The notes beneath the pieces were generated by a model, which was given only the letters and a program-made list of their open reading frames with translations, searched no databases and was not told the origin of the DNA. Positions 20,571 to 30,345 of a stretch of DNA of 64,000 bases are shown here, piece after piece; position 1 is the first letter of the stretch; every line of letters begins with the position of its first letter. The stretch spans positions 186,001 through 250,000 of the forward strand of contig CANTFL010001342.1 in assembly GCA_947650285.1 (NCBI GenBank), in the 5' to 3' direction. Source of the stretch: Hyaloperonospora brassicae (lineage: Eukaryota; Oomycota; Peronosporomycetes; Peronosporales; Peronosporaceae). The position numbers and the translations under genes were made by a program.

Positions 20571-20581
20571 CTCCCACTCAC
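20571..20581 (-). promoter_or_regulatory. Polypurine tract of copia element
   Basis: Minus strand reads GTGAGTGGGAG directly before the 3' LTR. The stop codon of the RT/RNase H frame lies inside it. Confidence 0.7.
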
Positions 20582-21708
20582 TGTTGATGCTCGGGTCCAT
20601 CACGTACCTTGATGTCCATTCCGGCACGGAGGTACTGGAATCGCTTGGTGCCGAGTGCCTTCGTTAGTATGTCGGCAAGTTGATGTTCCGTCTCCTTGTA
20701 GATCACCTTTATATCACCGGCCAGAACTTTCTCTCGGACAAAGTGGTGACGTATGTCTACGTGTTTAGTCCGCGCATGGTATCCTGGGTTTGTTGCGAGA
20801 GCAATGGCTCCTTGATTATCCTCGTAGATGACAGTAGGATTCTTCTGCTCGAATCCGAGGTCAGCCATTAACATCCTTGCCCATAGTATGTCTTGAGTGC
20901 ACATGCTTAGCGCCATGTATTCAGCCTCAGAAGTACTCAATGCAACGGTGCGTTGGTACTTAGACTTAAATATAACAGGGCCTCCATTAAGCACCAGCAA
21001 AACACCAGATACCGATCGACGGTCGTCCAAGCTGTTTCCCCAATCGGCGTCACTATACGCTGTTAGTTGTTGCTGTAGTTTGTCAACACTGTAGTGTAAT
21101 CCAAAACCACTCGTCGAGCGGAGGTATCTTAGCACTTTGATCAGTGCCTTCCAGTGTTGTGAGCCAGGGTTTTCTGCAAATCGTCCAAGTTGGCTCACAT
21201 GAAATGCTGCGTCTGGTCTGGTCGTGGTCACTATAAACAGCAGTCGTCCCAGCAATTGGCGGTACGGTGCACGACTCATGGCTTGTCTTTCGACATCGGA
21301 CTTTGGACTGTTTGCGCTGGACAGTTTCATGCTCTGATCACATGGGTTACCAGTTGGTCGGGCTTGAGTCTGTCCAAACATGTCTGCAGTCTCCTCGATG
21401 TATCTTTGTTGCGAAATAAACATCTCACGCTTCTTTTGGTAGTACATAACTTCCATTCCAAGCAAGTGCTTCACTGGACCAAGGTCTTTGGTTTGAAACC
21501 GCTGAGAGATTTGTTCTTTCACCTTGCGTACCGTGGTTGCTTCTTTTGCAGCTACAATCATATCATCAACGTATAAGCACACGTACGCCCAGCCTTCACC
21601 ATCCTTTATCTTGTATATGCATCGATCAGCACCGCACGCAGCAAATCCCATCTCCAGTAATGCATTGTGAATCGTCTTATTCCAGGCTTGCGTACAATTG
21701 GTGTCCAC
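20578..21708 (-). CDS. Copia RT C-terminal half and RNase H
   Basis: 376 codons open. Begins at the deletion scar with TQAWNKTIHNALLEMGF, then the catalytic YVDD box (residues 46-49), KDLGPVKHLLGMEV, and a complete RNase H: AYSDADWG, VALSTSEAEYMALS, YEDNQGAIAL and TKHVDIRHHFVREKV. The RT fingers and first catalytic Asp are missing, so no polymerase is expected; RNase H could fold. It overlaps the upstream frame by about 100 bp in another frame, so it is not translated as a fusion without a shift. Confidence 0.85.
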   Translation of the reverse strand: MDTNCTQAWNKTIHNALLEMGFAACGADRCIYKIKDGEGWAYVCLYVDDMIVAAKEATTVRKVKEQISQRFQTKDLGPVKHLLGMEVMYYQKKREMFISQQRYIEETADMFGQTQARPTGNPCDQSMKLSSANSPKSDVERQAMSRAPYRQLLGRLLFIVTTTRPDAAFHVSQLGRFAENPGSQHWKALIKVLRYLRSTSGFGLHYSVDKLQQQLTAYSDADWGNSLDDRRSVSGVLLVLNGGPVIFKSKYQRTVALSTSEAEYMALSMCTQDILWARMLMADLGFEQKNPTVIYEDNQGAIALATNPGYHARTKHVDIRHHFVREKVLAGDIKVIYKETEHQLADILTKALGTKRFQYLRAGMDIKVRDGPEHQQ

Positions 21709-23519
21709 GTCTTGTTACGCTCATGAGCCGCAAATTCATTCTCAATAGCTTTAATCCATTGGTATCTGTCAGGTCCATTCACTGCCTCCGCATAAGAGCC
21801 AGGTAAATCACGAGCTATCATGGCAACTTCTGCTATCAATGCCACATCGCTGTTTATTCGCGATCGCTTGGAAGGAGGTTCGTCATCTTCACTCCCACTG
21901 GCTTCATGGTTTTCATTGTATGGCACAATGCTGTTTTCTGTTGTGGTACTAGTGTTATTGTCTTCCAACAAGAGCTGAACAGGTTGCTCAATTGGTAGCA
22001 TTTCATCAACACCTCCTCGTGGTCCGGATCCACTTCTCCCACTGGCATCGTCAGTAAGAACACGATACTGATGCTCGCGACCGGAACGACGCTTAAGTTG
22101 TGGACGGAACACCATCGCTCCAGAGTCGTGCGGATTGTGTAATTCGAGTTCTTTGTGACGAGGTCCTTGTTGAATTACTTGGGAAGTGTGTTGATGTTGT
22201 TCGTTGTTCATATTTCTTGCAAGATAATGATTGCTTGTCTCACTCGAAGGTGTGTTACTGATGTCATTGTCAGAACTCGGTACTTCCATCTCCACATCTT
22301 CGACAATTTCGTGCTCTTCCATTTCAACATCTTCATCACCATCTTGTTGCAAGTTACTTGGTTGATCTCCATGTTCTACCAACATCGCGTGCTCATACTC
22401 CACATCAAGAGTGTACACGCTTCTCATGCGCTTCGCAGAAATCATCAACACATTATCCTTGTAGATACCGCAGTATTTTTCACTGAATCGAACGTTGTAC
22501 CCACGCTGGACGATCTTGGGCACCGCTAGTAGTCGTCTGTCCAGCGTTGGAATGTGCAATACTTCATTCACAGTCACTGCTGTACCATTCGTACAGCGAA
22601 ATCGAATGCTTCCTCGTCCAATTGCATTCATGACCGCACCATCGGCAACGCGAACTTGAATGGCTTCTCTCAATTTCTCGTACTCAAAGAAATCTTCTTC
22701 GGCTGGGGTCATATGTGACGAGGCGCCGCTGTCCAACAACCATCCTTTTTTTAATCCGTTTGTGGCCGTGAATGCCATTTCATTTCCATCATTCTTGGTG
22801 GCAGATCGGCACTCAAACTGCTTGTGTCCGATCTTGTTACAGCGGTGACACTTCCCACGAAACGGCTGTTTCTTCTTCCAGCTCTCTTCTGCACCACGTT
22901 GTTTGCGCATTCCACGACCACGATCCTGTTTATGGCCTCCACGACCAACGCGGAAAGCTCCTTCGGAGACCTCTTGCTGCTGCTTCTTCTTGTGTTCCTT
23001 CAACAGCTTTTCTTTCACATCCACCATCGTCACACCCATGGAATTCTCAATGATGGACACAATCATCTCGTACTCTGCCGGTAAGCTACTCAGCAGAACT
23101 GTCATCTGGCGTGCGTCGTCCATGGTATCGCCCACCGCCTCCATACTCAAAACAAGTTCATCGAAACGGTCGAGGTGGCTCACCATGTCGCCTCCCTCAT
23201 CCATACGAAATTCGTGCAATCGACGTGTCAGTGCCACTCGATTCTGAAGGTTTGTCTTGTTGTAGTAGTCGCGTAGTGTTTCCCATGCTTCCTTCGCAGT
23301 GCGAGCATGTCGGATCTTCGTCTGATGCTTTACTTCGATCCCTTGAGCAATAATAGCAAACGCCTTCATGTCCTTGACCTTCCAATCCTCCGTCATCTCC
23401 TGCTCCGACTTCACTTCCAAGATGTGCTCTAGCAGGCCCTTCCTCGCAAGTGTCATCTTCATATTGAATTCCCAATGGAAGTAGTTGTCTGTTCCAAGCA
23501 GGTCATCGGGTTTCTTCAT
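21606..23519 (-). CDS. Copia Gag-protease with linker (truncated Pol)
   Basis: 637 codons from an ATG 46 bp inside the 5' LTR. Residues 1-170 form copia-type Gag (GTDNYFHWEFNMKMTL, then EAWETLRDYY). Residues 224-237 are the zinc knuckle CHRCNKIGHKQFEC, and 263-266 the protease DSGA (LLDSGASSHMT). The GAG-pre-integrase start (LHIPTLDRRLLAVPKI) is present, then integrase is absent and an acidic linker leads into the RT start (SYAEAVNGPDRYQWIKAIENEF). The frame ends out of phase after the deletion scar near 21710. A non-autonomous Gag/protease producer is plausible. Confidence 0.9.
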   Translation of the reverse strand: MKKPDDLLGTDNYFHWEFNMKMTLARKGLLEHILEVKSEQEMTEDWKVKDMKAFAIIAQGIEVKHQTKIRHARTAKEAWETLRDYYNKTNLQNRVALTRRLHEFRMDEGGDMVSHLDRFDELVLSMEAVGDTMDDARQMTVLLSSLPAEYEMIVSIIENSMGVTMVDVKEKLLKEHKKKQQQEVSEGAFRVGRGGHKQDRGRGMRKQRGAEESWKKKQPFRGKCHRCNKIGHKQFECRSATKNDGNEMAFTATNGLKKGWLLDSGASSHMTPAEEDFFEYEKLREAIQVRVADGAVMNAIGRGSIRFRCTNGTAVTVNEVLHIPTLDRRLLAVPKIVQRGYNVRFSEKYCGIYKDNVLMISAKRMRSVYTLDVEYEHAMLVEHGDQPSNLQQDGDEDVEMEEHEIVEDVEMEVPSSDNDISNTPSSETSNHYLARNMNNEQHQHTSQVIQQGPRHKELELHNPHDSGAMVFRPQLKRRSGREHQYRVLTDDASGRSGSGPRGGVDEMLPIEQPVQLLLEDNNTSTTTENSIVPYNENHEASGSEDDEPPSKRSRINSDVALIAEVAMIARDLPGSYAEAVNGPDRYQWIKAIENEFAAHERNKTWTPIVRKPGIRRFTMHYWRWDLLRAVLIDAYTR

Positions 23520-23550
23520 CGTACTGGCTTCTGGCAGGGGTCCTTAAGCT

Positions 23551-23565
23551 CTTGGGCTCATAACC
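23551..23565 (-). promoter_or_regulatory. Copia primer-binding site matching initiator tRNA anticodon arm
   Basis: Just inside the 5' LTR the plus strand reads GGGCTCATAACC, the anticodon stem-loop of eukaryotic initiator tRNA-Met (CAU anticodon). The minus-strand template would thus pair with an internal part of that tRNA, not its 3' end, as known for Drosophila copia. Confidence 0.85.
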
Positions 23566-23819
23566 TGTTATGTCGAAGGAAAATTGGAAAGTGTATTGAA
23601 TTAGTTTTCCTATGAACTTACTCGTCGTGTTATCTTCTTCTACCTTGTAGCTTTCCCTGATCTTGATGGATTCTAGAACATACACTCAAGGTAGTTCTAG
23701 AATCATCAGACTGCACGTGAACCGTTTACACCCTGTCGTATCATCGCTGTCTTGCCACTTGTGCGTAGCAAATCACAGTTGGCTTTGTTGACCGTGCATT
23801 GACAGTGCACCCATCAACA
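23566..23819 (-). repeat. 5' LTR of copia element
   Basis: 254 bp, pairs with 20317-20570 with one difference seen (T for A in the GAAT-AGTTTTCC stretch). Target duplication GTATC follows. Confidence 0.95.
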
Positions 23820-25009
23820 GTATCCTACATCTTAATCATCAGAATTACATCAAATGTATTGTAGGCTCTTGAGCTGGGCAGCATCGAAAGCTCAGAGAGA
23901 TGCCTAGTTTTTGGTTAAAAAAAGCTATGCTCGTGCTACCAAACGCTATCGTGTTTTGTTATACATTAAGGTATGCCGCTATAAATGAGTTCTCGACCTA
24001 TCTTCTCAGTGTGCGTGTGACGATTCTTCTGATCCATTAACATTTTGGCACGAAACTTTCGCTCAAATGCGTTATAATGTGTTTACTTCAGCTGCTTTCT
24101 CATCTGCACTCATTCTAGTCTCTAATTATGAGTGTCCTTTAGCCAGCCTATTTCATTTAAAATATAAATAACCAATTTATGATATTATTATATATATATC
24201 ACTCTCATATTCGCTTCGTTTGATTCACCCATCATTTCTATCGAGGCAAATTTATAAAATTCTTCTGACGTAGATTTTTTAAGATTAAACAACAAAAACA
24301 GTAGTCTTTCCATGTAGCGGGCCAAAATTTGCGGTGCGTTTGCCTCGTTCCTCATACAAGACTCTTTTCTATGGAGTGTCAATATGAACCCATTCTATAA
24401 AATTATTCAGTATACACTGATTCTTTCGAATTAAGCACTGCTTTCTCATGTGCTAGGTGGTACATGCCAACTTCTTGGTCAATGCGTCACTGTCGTGCGA
24501 TAGCAAAATAAAGGATGAATGACATAGACTCTAGAGCCTAGGATGGCCTAATGGTTACCTCATGGGCACTTTCACCATCATTGTCGTTATAAATCGCATC
24601 ATGCTCCATCACGTCTGAGTCGCACTCGATCGGCTCGTAGTCATCCGCACCGATGTACTCGTCGACATCGACCCCCCAAGTCAAATTCGTCACGAACCTG
24701 GTCAGCCGTTCCTCAACAAATCGATCAATACGTTTGTTGTAGTCGCTTAGTTGGGTGATATCGGCCATCGTCAACGCCTCCAAAATATTACACTTGGTCA
24801 AGCAATTTCGAGTTACTTGCCCGAGCACCTTACCTTCTTTATATAGCAATGCTCGCAGCCTTCAGGACATCTAACTTTCGATCGATTCTGGTGTGCACAA
24901 CATCCATGAGTCATTGAATATGTTGAATGAGAATACCGCGCTTTAAATGACTAAATGTAACTATCAGAAAAAAGACACGTGCGAAACACACTGTCAGCGA
25001 AATCTTTAT
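23820..25009. other. Mostly no gene; AT-rich
   Basis: Flank of the copia insertion up to the truncated gypsy. Only one short frame (24538-24768) is worth listing. A TATATA run lies at 24190. Confidence 0.5.
24538..24768 (-). CDS. Small acidic ORF, unrecognised
   Basis: 76 codons from ATG at 24768 (MADITQLSDYNKRID), open a further 27 codons upstream to a TTG. Composition is protein-like: amphipathic start then a strongly acidic middle (DVDEYIGADDYEPIECDSD). No family recognised. A TATATAAAG lies upstream. May be a gene fragment. Confidence 0.25.
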   Translation of the reverse strand: MADITQLSDYNKRIDRFVEERLTRFVTNLTWGVDVDEYIGADDYEPIECDSDVMEHDAIYNDNDGESAHEVTIRPS

Positions 25010-25011
25010 TA

Positions 25012-26045
25012 GCGTCATGTTGTATTCCCTTGACAGGGACCAACAACATACCGCTATAGACAGGTTCATTCAAAATGAACTTGTCGCCGAAAGGGAGAAA
25101 GTAGCCTTGCTTCACCAGCAAGGCTCTCAACAGGCCGAGCATTTAAGAGAACTCGGTGATCAACAGACAGAGATGTTGAGACAGCAGCAATCCAATGCTG
25201 CTGTGGGCAGAACGACACACACGCTTCGTCGCGAAATCTTGAAGAATGATATCTTTAAGTACATTGGAGTCCCGGAGGACTCTCTGTAACTGTGGTTTGT
25301 CGAACTAGACTGAGCCATAAAGACACGTCGTATCGACGATGAGCAAATAAAACTCACATTTGCTCAAGCCCACTTGGCAGGACGTGCCAAAACTTGGTCC
25401 CTGGGGCTCGAGAGTAGCGACCCAAATATGTTTAGGTCGCTAGATGACTTCAAGTCCCGGCTCAAACAGACGTTTAAACCGCCTCGGGCTGAGTTTAGGC
25501 TAAGCTCCTGAAACTCAAACAGGGTAAGCGTCATGTGCACGCTTACGCTCAGCATATACGACTCCTCGCGAGTAGTATAACTTCTAACCCAGTTCATGAA
25601 CACTCGTTGATTACGGTGTTCATGCAAGGGCTCGCAGAAGGGCACGTCAGGAGCCACCTGTTCCGACTTGAGCTGAATACGCTTGAAGAAGTGATATCAG
25701 CCGCGGAACAGGAAGACTTTAGCATGAGACAGGCTCATGCTAGCTCAAACTCTTACCGTCCACCGAGACGACAAGAGATCGGAGGTCCAGAACCAATGGA
25801 CCTCTGCTATGTTGAGGGCGAGAGACCTCGCTCTTCAAACAACAAGCGATTGCAGACGTGCAATCGCTGTCAGAAGTTAGGGCACTACGCATACGATTGT
25901 AGTGCTCCACGCCCAGTACCAAACAGTACTGAGAGAAATGGACGAGCATTCGCCAAGAAGGGCAATGGGCGTGGGTCCAACACTGTTGCGAAGCCGCAAC
26001 AGCGAGACGGACCATCAAAAAATGATCGGGGTCAGTAGGGGCGGA
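25012..26045 (+). pseudogene. Gag of element 2 (5' truncated)
   Basis: Starts at LDRDQQHTAIDRFIQNELV, equivalent to about residue 45 of element 1 Gag. A stop after VPEDSL (25288), a few-base deletion near 25500 and a frame change follow. It then stays open through HAYAQHIRLLASSITS, FMQGLAEG and the zinc knuckle CNRCQKLGHYAYDC (about 25855-25900). The tail reads KKGNGRGSN and ends near 26038. Confidence 0.85.
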
Positions 26046-26088
26046 GCGCCCTACTCATCCAGCAACGTCAAGAGAATTTTCAAATCTC

Positions 26089-26445
26089 TTGACGAAAGCT
26101 GCTCCAGATACACAATCGTTGTGTGGCTCTGCACCTGGTGTTAAGATATCACTCATCACCTTGAAGTTGCGAGTGACAAAAGATATGTCACTTTGCGATC
26201 TAGTTGAATGTGGGGCGTCGAACAACTTTGTTAGTCGCCAGTCACTAGAGGTTCGTAGGCTCAAGTTCGAAGAGCGCGACATTCCCCTCACGAGGATGAC
26301 GGTGCGCCTTGCAACAGGCGCATCGATTACCGTTGAGAAACGTGTAGTAGGAATCCACTACACGTTAGAGGGTGAACAGTACGATGATGACTTCATCGTA
26401 CTGGATCTGGATGACAAATTTGGCGTCATCGTGGGATTACTTTAG
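26089..26445 (+). pseudogene. Protease of element 2
   Basis: 118 codons, differing from element 1 at one residue by eye (PGVKISL against PGDKISL). The active-site position reads VECGASNNFV, again Glu where Asp is expected. Joined to gag by a frameshift. Confidence 0.75.
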
Positions 26446-26843
26446 CTGCGAAGGTAGGAGCGAAGAGTGAGCTGGCAGCATCGATCCGTGAAAAGGCCTG
26501 CCGCTGTTCATCAGGTGGCCATCTGATGAAAGTCATGCAGCGTCCACAAGCGTGTGGATGTACTGCGAGTGAGGGCGATGGCCTCAATTGCGGTACGGTC
26601 GTTAGCACGACTGCACGAGACCTTAGTGTAGCTGATCAATAGAATGTGGAGCAAGCTCTCCGCGGCTGTACAGAAGTACAGGTAGATACGAAGGCCCACC
26701 GCTCGAATAAGTCGAGTGGACCGGGACATGGATCCATGCCAGAGAGGCAACATTCTAGAAATAACAAACCGGTTATCCAGAAACGGTAACACGGTCATCC
26801 TAGGTCGAATGGAGAACCGATTGTAGAGGATCGAGACCTGACT

Positions 26844-28078
26844 GTGGTTTCACATCCACAGTCAGAAGACGTCGAGGGAATAAGTCCTCACGAACTTGAG
26901 GAAGGAATTCCTCAAGAGTCACTTGCTGAAAGATTAGGCCTTCATAAACCTGTGGAACGAAGTTCTCAGGAATTAACTGAGACTTTGAACGTCTTGGTTA
27001 ATGACGGATCAAGCGTAGGCGCTTATACGCTTGATTCAATTGTGCCTCCGAAGTTAACTTCGGAGATAACTCAATTGCCAACGCTAGAACCGAAACGGTC
27101 GTTGCGCGATCTGAGTAGCGGTAAAGTCAAGCAGATCTGCCTACTCGTCACAGAGGACGCGTATGTGGCCGATATTCGGTCGGCAACAATGTTTGCTGAG
27201 ACCGAACGGGTTCTTAGAAGCTCATGTATGGACGAAAGTGTCCTCGATGAGAAGACTCAGATTGAGCGATACGCGTATCATTTCCAGAAGTCGCTTCAGA
27301 CAAATTCTTTGTACAAGGATTTGATCGAATTCAAGGACGTATTCCCTGAATCCTTACCTTGTGAGCTGCCTAAGAATAAAGGCACTCGACACGAGATCGA
27401 GCTCAAACCGGGCTCGAAGTACTGTGTCATGAGGCAGTGGCCGCTGACTCGTGAACAATTACTAGCCATCGACAAGTTCTTTGCCGATCGCTTTGCAGCG
27501 GACCATGTGAGGTGACAGCTTCCTCTTACAGCTCTCCGACCTTCTGTGTGCGAAAGGCCACAGGAGGATGGCGGATAGTGCATGCATTCAACAAGTTGAG
27601 TGCTGCAACGGTACCGTCTCAGACGCCGATACCGAGGAAGGACGTAATCATAGATGGCATGTCAAAAAGTACCATCTTTTCGTCTATGGATCTGATGGAT
27701 GGCTTCTATCAGATCCTCATGCGTGAACGTTGAATCCCATTCACGGCAGTGAGCACCCCCAGCGGTATGCCGTGGGAGTGGCTAGTGATGCCACAGAGGA
27801 TGAGCAATGCCCCTGCAACGTTCAACAGATGTGTTACAAATTTGTTGAGACCGGTGCGAGACTTCGCACCGAGTTACTTCGACGATGTGTTCGTCCATAG
27901 CCCGGATATGGACGGAAAGACGTACATTGAGGTATATAGCACTCATGTTCGTCAGATTTTTCAACTTACGCGCAAGCATAATTTGTACGCAAACCTTAAG
28001 AAGTGTATCTTCGCGGCTAGCGAAATGCCACTTCTTGGGTGCATCGTGGGTAAACACGGCGTACGCCCCGATCCCTAG
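26844..28078 (+). pseudogene. Reverse transcriptase of element 2
   Basis: Pre-RT linker and fingers to AADHVR at 27513, stop, shift, then WRIVHAFNKLS and SSMDLMDGFYQIL to 27733, where the same TGA after RER as in element 1 interrupts. It resumes with MPWEWLVMPQ and the catalytic YFDDV box (about 27877-27892), then LKKCIFAA and GKHGVRPDP, stopping at 28078. Confidence 0.85.
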
Positions 28079-28760
28079 AAGATCAAGGCGATCACCGACT
28101 GGCCTGTGCCAGTCGATGTCGAGGGACTTCGTAAGTTCCTTAGGCTAGCGGCGTACTTGCACAAGTACTCGCGCAACTACGCCGAGATGACCGTGCGTCT
28201 TTCTTGTTTACTCAAGCAATATGTATAATGTTTATGGAACGCTGACTGTCGGTTTCCCTTGAAGGTATTAAGCAAAGCTTGATGAAATCGACTATAGTGG
28301 CATTTGCAAATCAGGACAGACCAGTTCATGTAGTCTGTGACGCCAGCTATTTTTCTATCGGCTGCGCGTTGATGCAGTTCGACACAGATGGCGCGGAGCG
28401 CGTCATCTGATATCTATCGCGTCAGCTGCAAGAAGATGAGCGTAACAAACCCATTGCATGACAAGGATCTCCTTGCCCCGAAGTAGGCACTGACCGAGTT
28501 TCGGGTCTATCTCGTAGGAGATAGACCGTACATTGTCTATAAGGACCATGCGTCACTACGCACGGCCGTAAACATCCCACACCTCTCGCATAGGATGACT
28601 AGGTGGCTGGCTTTCTTCGCGGAGTACACATTCTCTGTCTAATACAAGCCAGGACGACTCAACGTCGTCGCTGATGCGCTATCGCGCCGACCCGATTTCG
28701 AGTCGGGCTCTCAATAAAACAGTTGAGACAAGACCACTTTGCTGCACTTACGATCAGTGT
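28079..28760 (+). pseudogene. RNase H remnant of element 2
   Basis: Begins with KAITDWPVPVDVEGL, close to element 1, but from about 28200 identity drops and stops multiply. CDAS, SRQLQ and DALSRRPDF equivalents can be recognised in different frames. Confidence 0.7.
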
Positions 28761-29650
28761 CCCGTCGTCAAATTACTGGACGACGTGAGGAAGGCCTACG
28801 CAGAAGATAGGGATCTTTTGCACTTGATGGATCATCTGGCAAATTCATCTCGTATATATTTATAGGTTGTCCGGATTTTACCGATCCTCTTTGGATGGTG
28901 CACAAATAGCAATGGGTTGCTGTCCTATACGTCCGTTTCCGGCGACACACCTCGTGGCGTCATCCCTACTCATAATGATTTGCGCTTTAGCATCATGTAT
29001 GAGTGTCACGATGCCCCAACAGGCGGGCATCGTGGAGAGAAAAGACTTACCTCACGGTAAGTCGTGACTTTTACTAACCCCGCTAGTATCAGTTTGTCCG
29101 CAAGTAAATTCGTGCTTGCGAGGTTTGTCAACGGGTGAACCCTATTTTCTCTTCCCATGCAGCATTACAGAATCTTCCTGTCCTTGAAGCGTGCTGATAG
29201 ACCGTTTCAATGGACTTCGTCTTCAGTTTTCCCGAAGACGACCACAAGAAAAATGGTATTCTTGTGTTCGTTGATCGGTTCAGCAAGATGGTTCATCTTG
29301 CTGCAGTTCCAGAGTCGATCAATGCTCACGGATGTGCGCGTGTCTTTTCCGACACAGTGTTTCGACTTTATGGGTTACCTCGTGAACTCGCATCCGACCG
29401 TGACCCTCGGTTTACGGTGGAGTTTTGGCAATCAGTGTTCTGCTCACTCGAAACATGGTTGAAGCTATCAACATCTGAAATTCCCGAAACAGATGGTCAG
29501 ACGGATGTGCCAATCGTGTCCTCGAAGAGATCCTTCGAGGATATGTCCACTCGTTTTCGAGTTGGAGCGAATTCCTACCCATGGTGGAATTCGCCATCAA
29601 TAATTTGGTGCATGCTTCAACTCAGCATACACCTTTCTTCGTGAATGGCT
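28760..29650 (+). pseudogene. Integrase core of element 2
   Basis: Zinc-binding region in fragments (ECHDAPTGGH equivalent near 29005). The core frame at 29210-29500 shows MDFVFSFPED, FVDRFSKMVHLAAVPES and ASDRDPRFTVEFWQS. The catalytic Glu codon of GQTE (about 29504) is hit by a one-base deletion, so the reading after it shifts to GQTDVP. Confidence 0.8.
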
Positions 29651-30345
29651 TCCGCCATCCACGTCTGCCCTCCCTGTTAGAGTGTGACTCATGGATTATG
29701 AGGGGGGAATCGATCGAGCAAAAAACTGTTTTGGCTCTTGCTCATCATTTGTCGACGCTAACGTCGTCACGTATGATGCCGATGTCGATCAAGTCGACAT
29801 CGATAAACAAGATCACCTCAATAATAGCGATGACGCTATTGTTGAATCAGATGATTATGACGATGCTGGCATTATCAGCATCTCCAACGACGACTTCAGC
29901 GAGGGTGTCATCATCCTCGCTGATGAACAGAGGGAGCAAAGGACTCTTTCTGTAGTTCGAACAAGTTGAACTGAACAAAGAAATGTCTCGTCAGCAGAAA
30001 GGTTTCTGCTGGCTCGTCAAGCAGTGGTCCGTTTCGTGCAGGATTCCATCACTCACGCCGCAGACAGGCAGAAGCGGAACGCTGACAAGAATGGAAGAGC
30101 AAATATACGTTCATTTGTCAAAGGTGACTTAGTCCTATTATCTACGGTAAACTCACCTAGACATATACTAATTAACGTGGGCAGCAGCAAACTATTGCCC
30201 AAGTACATCGGTCTCTTTCGCGTGCTGCTCCAACAAGGCACCGCAGACACGATCGGGCTGCCGCCTAGGATTCGTACGCATCCTACGTTTTACGTAAGGT
30301 ATCTCCGCCCGTACTGTCAGTACGATCCCTCTTAGGACGACGAAG
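29581..30345 (+). pseudogene. Integrase C-terminal region of element 2
   Basis: NNLVHASTQHTPFFVNG start, acidic linker in several frames, then AVVRFVQDSI, QKRNADKNGRAN, VLLSTVNSPRH, SKLLPKYIGLFRVL and THPTFYVRYLRPY, matching the element 1 GPY/F-type region. Confidence 0.75.

Larger units (their letters stand above)
20317..23819 (-). mobile_element. Ty1/copia element, internally deleted
   Basis: Two 254-bp LTRs (TGTT...AACA) differing at one base by eye, flanked by GTATC (20312-20316 and 23820-23824). Minus-strand order: gag with zinc knuckle, protease, then directly the linker and start of RT, a junction, and the C-terminal half of RT with RNase H. The integrase and most RT fingers/palm are gone. 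At 3503 bp it is well under the usual 5 kb or so. Near-identical LTRs point to a recent insertion that must have been mobilised in trans. Confidence 0.95.

Noticed and set aside
24545..24575. tRNA A-box-like GGATGGCCTAATGGTTA
   Set aside because: No B-box or cloverleaf downstream; lies in the end of a small ORF.
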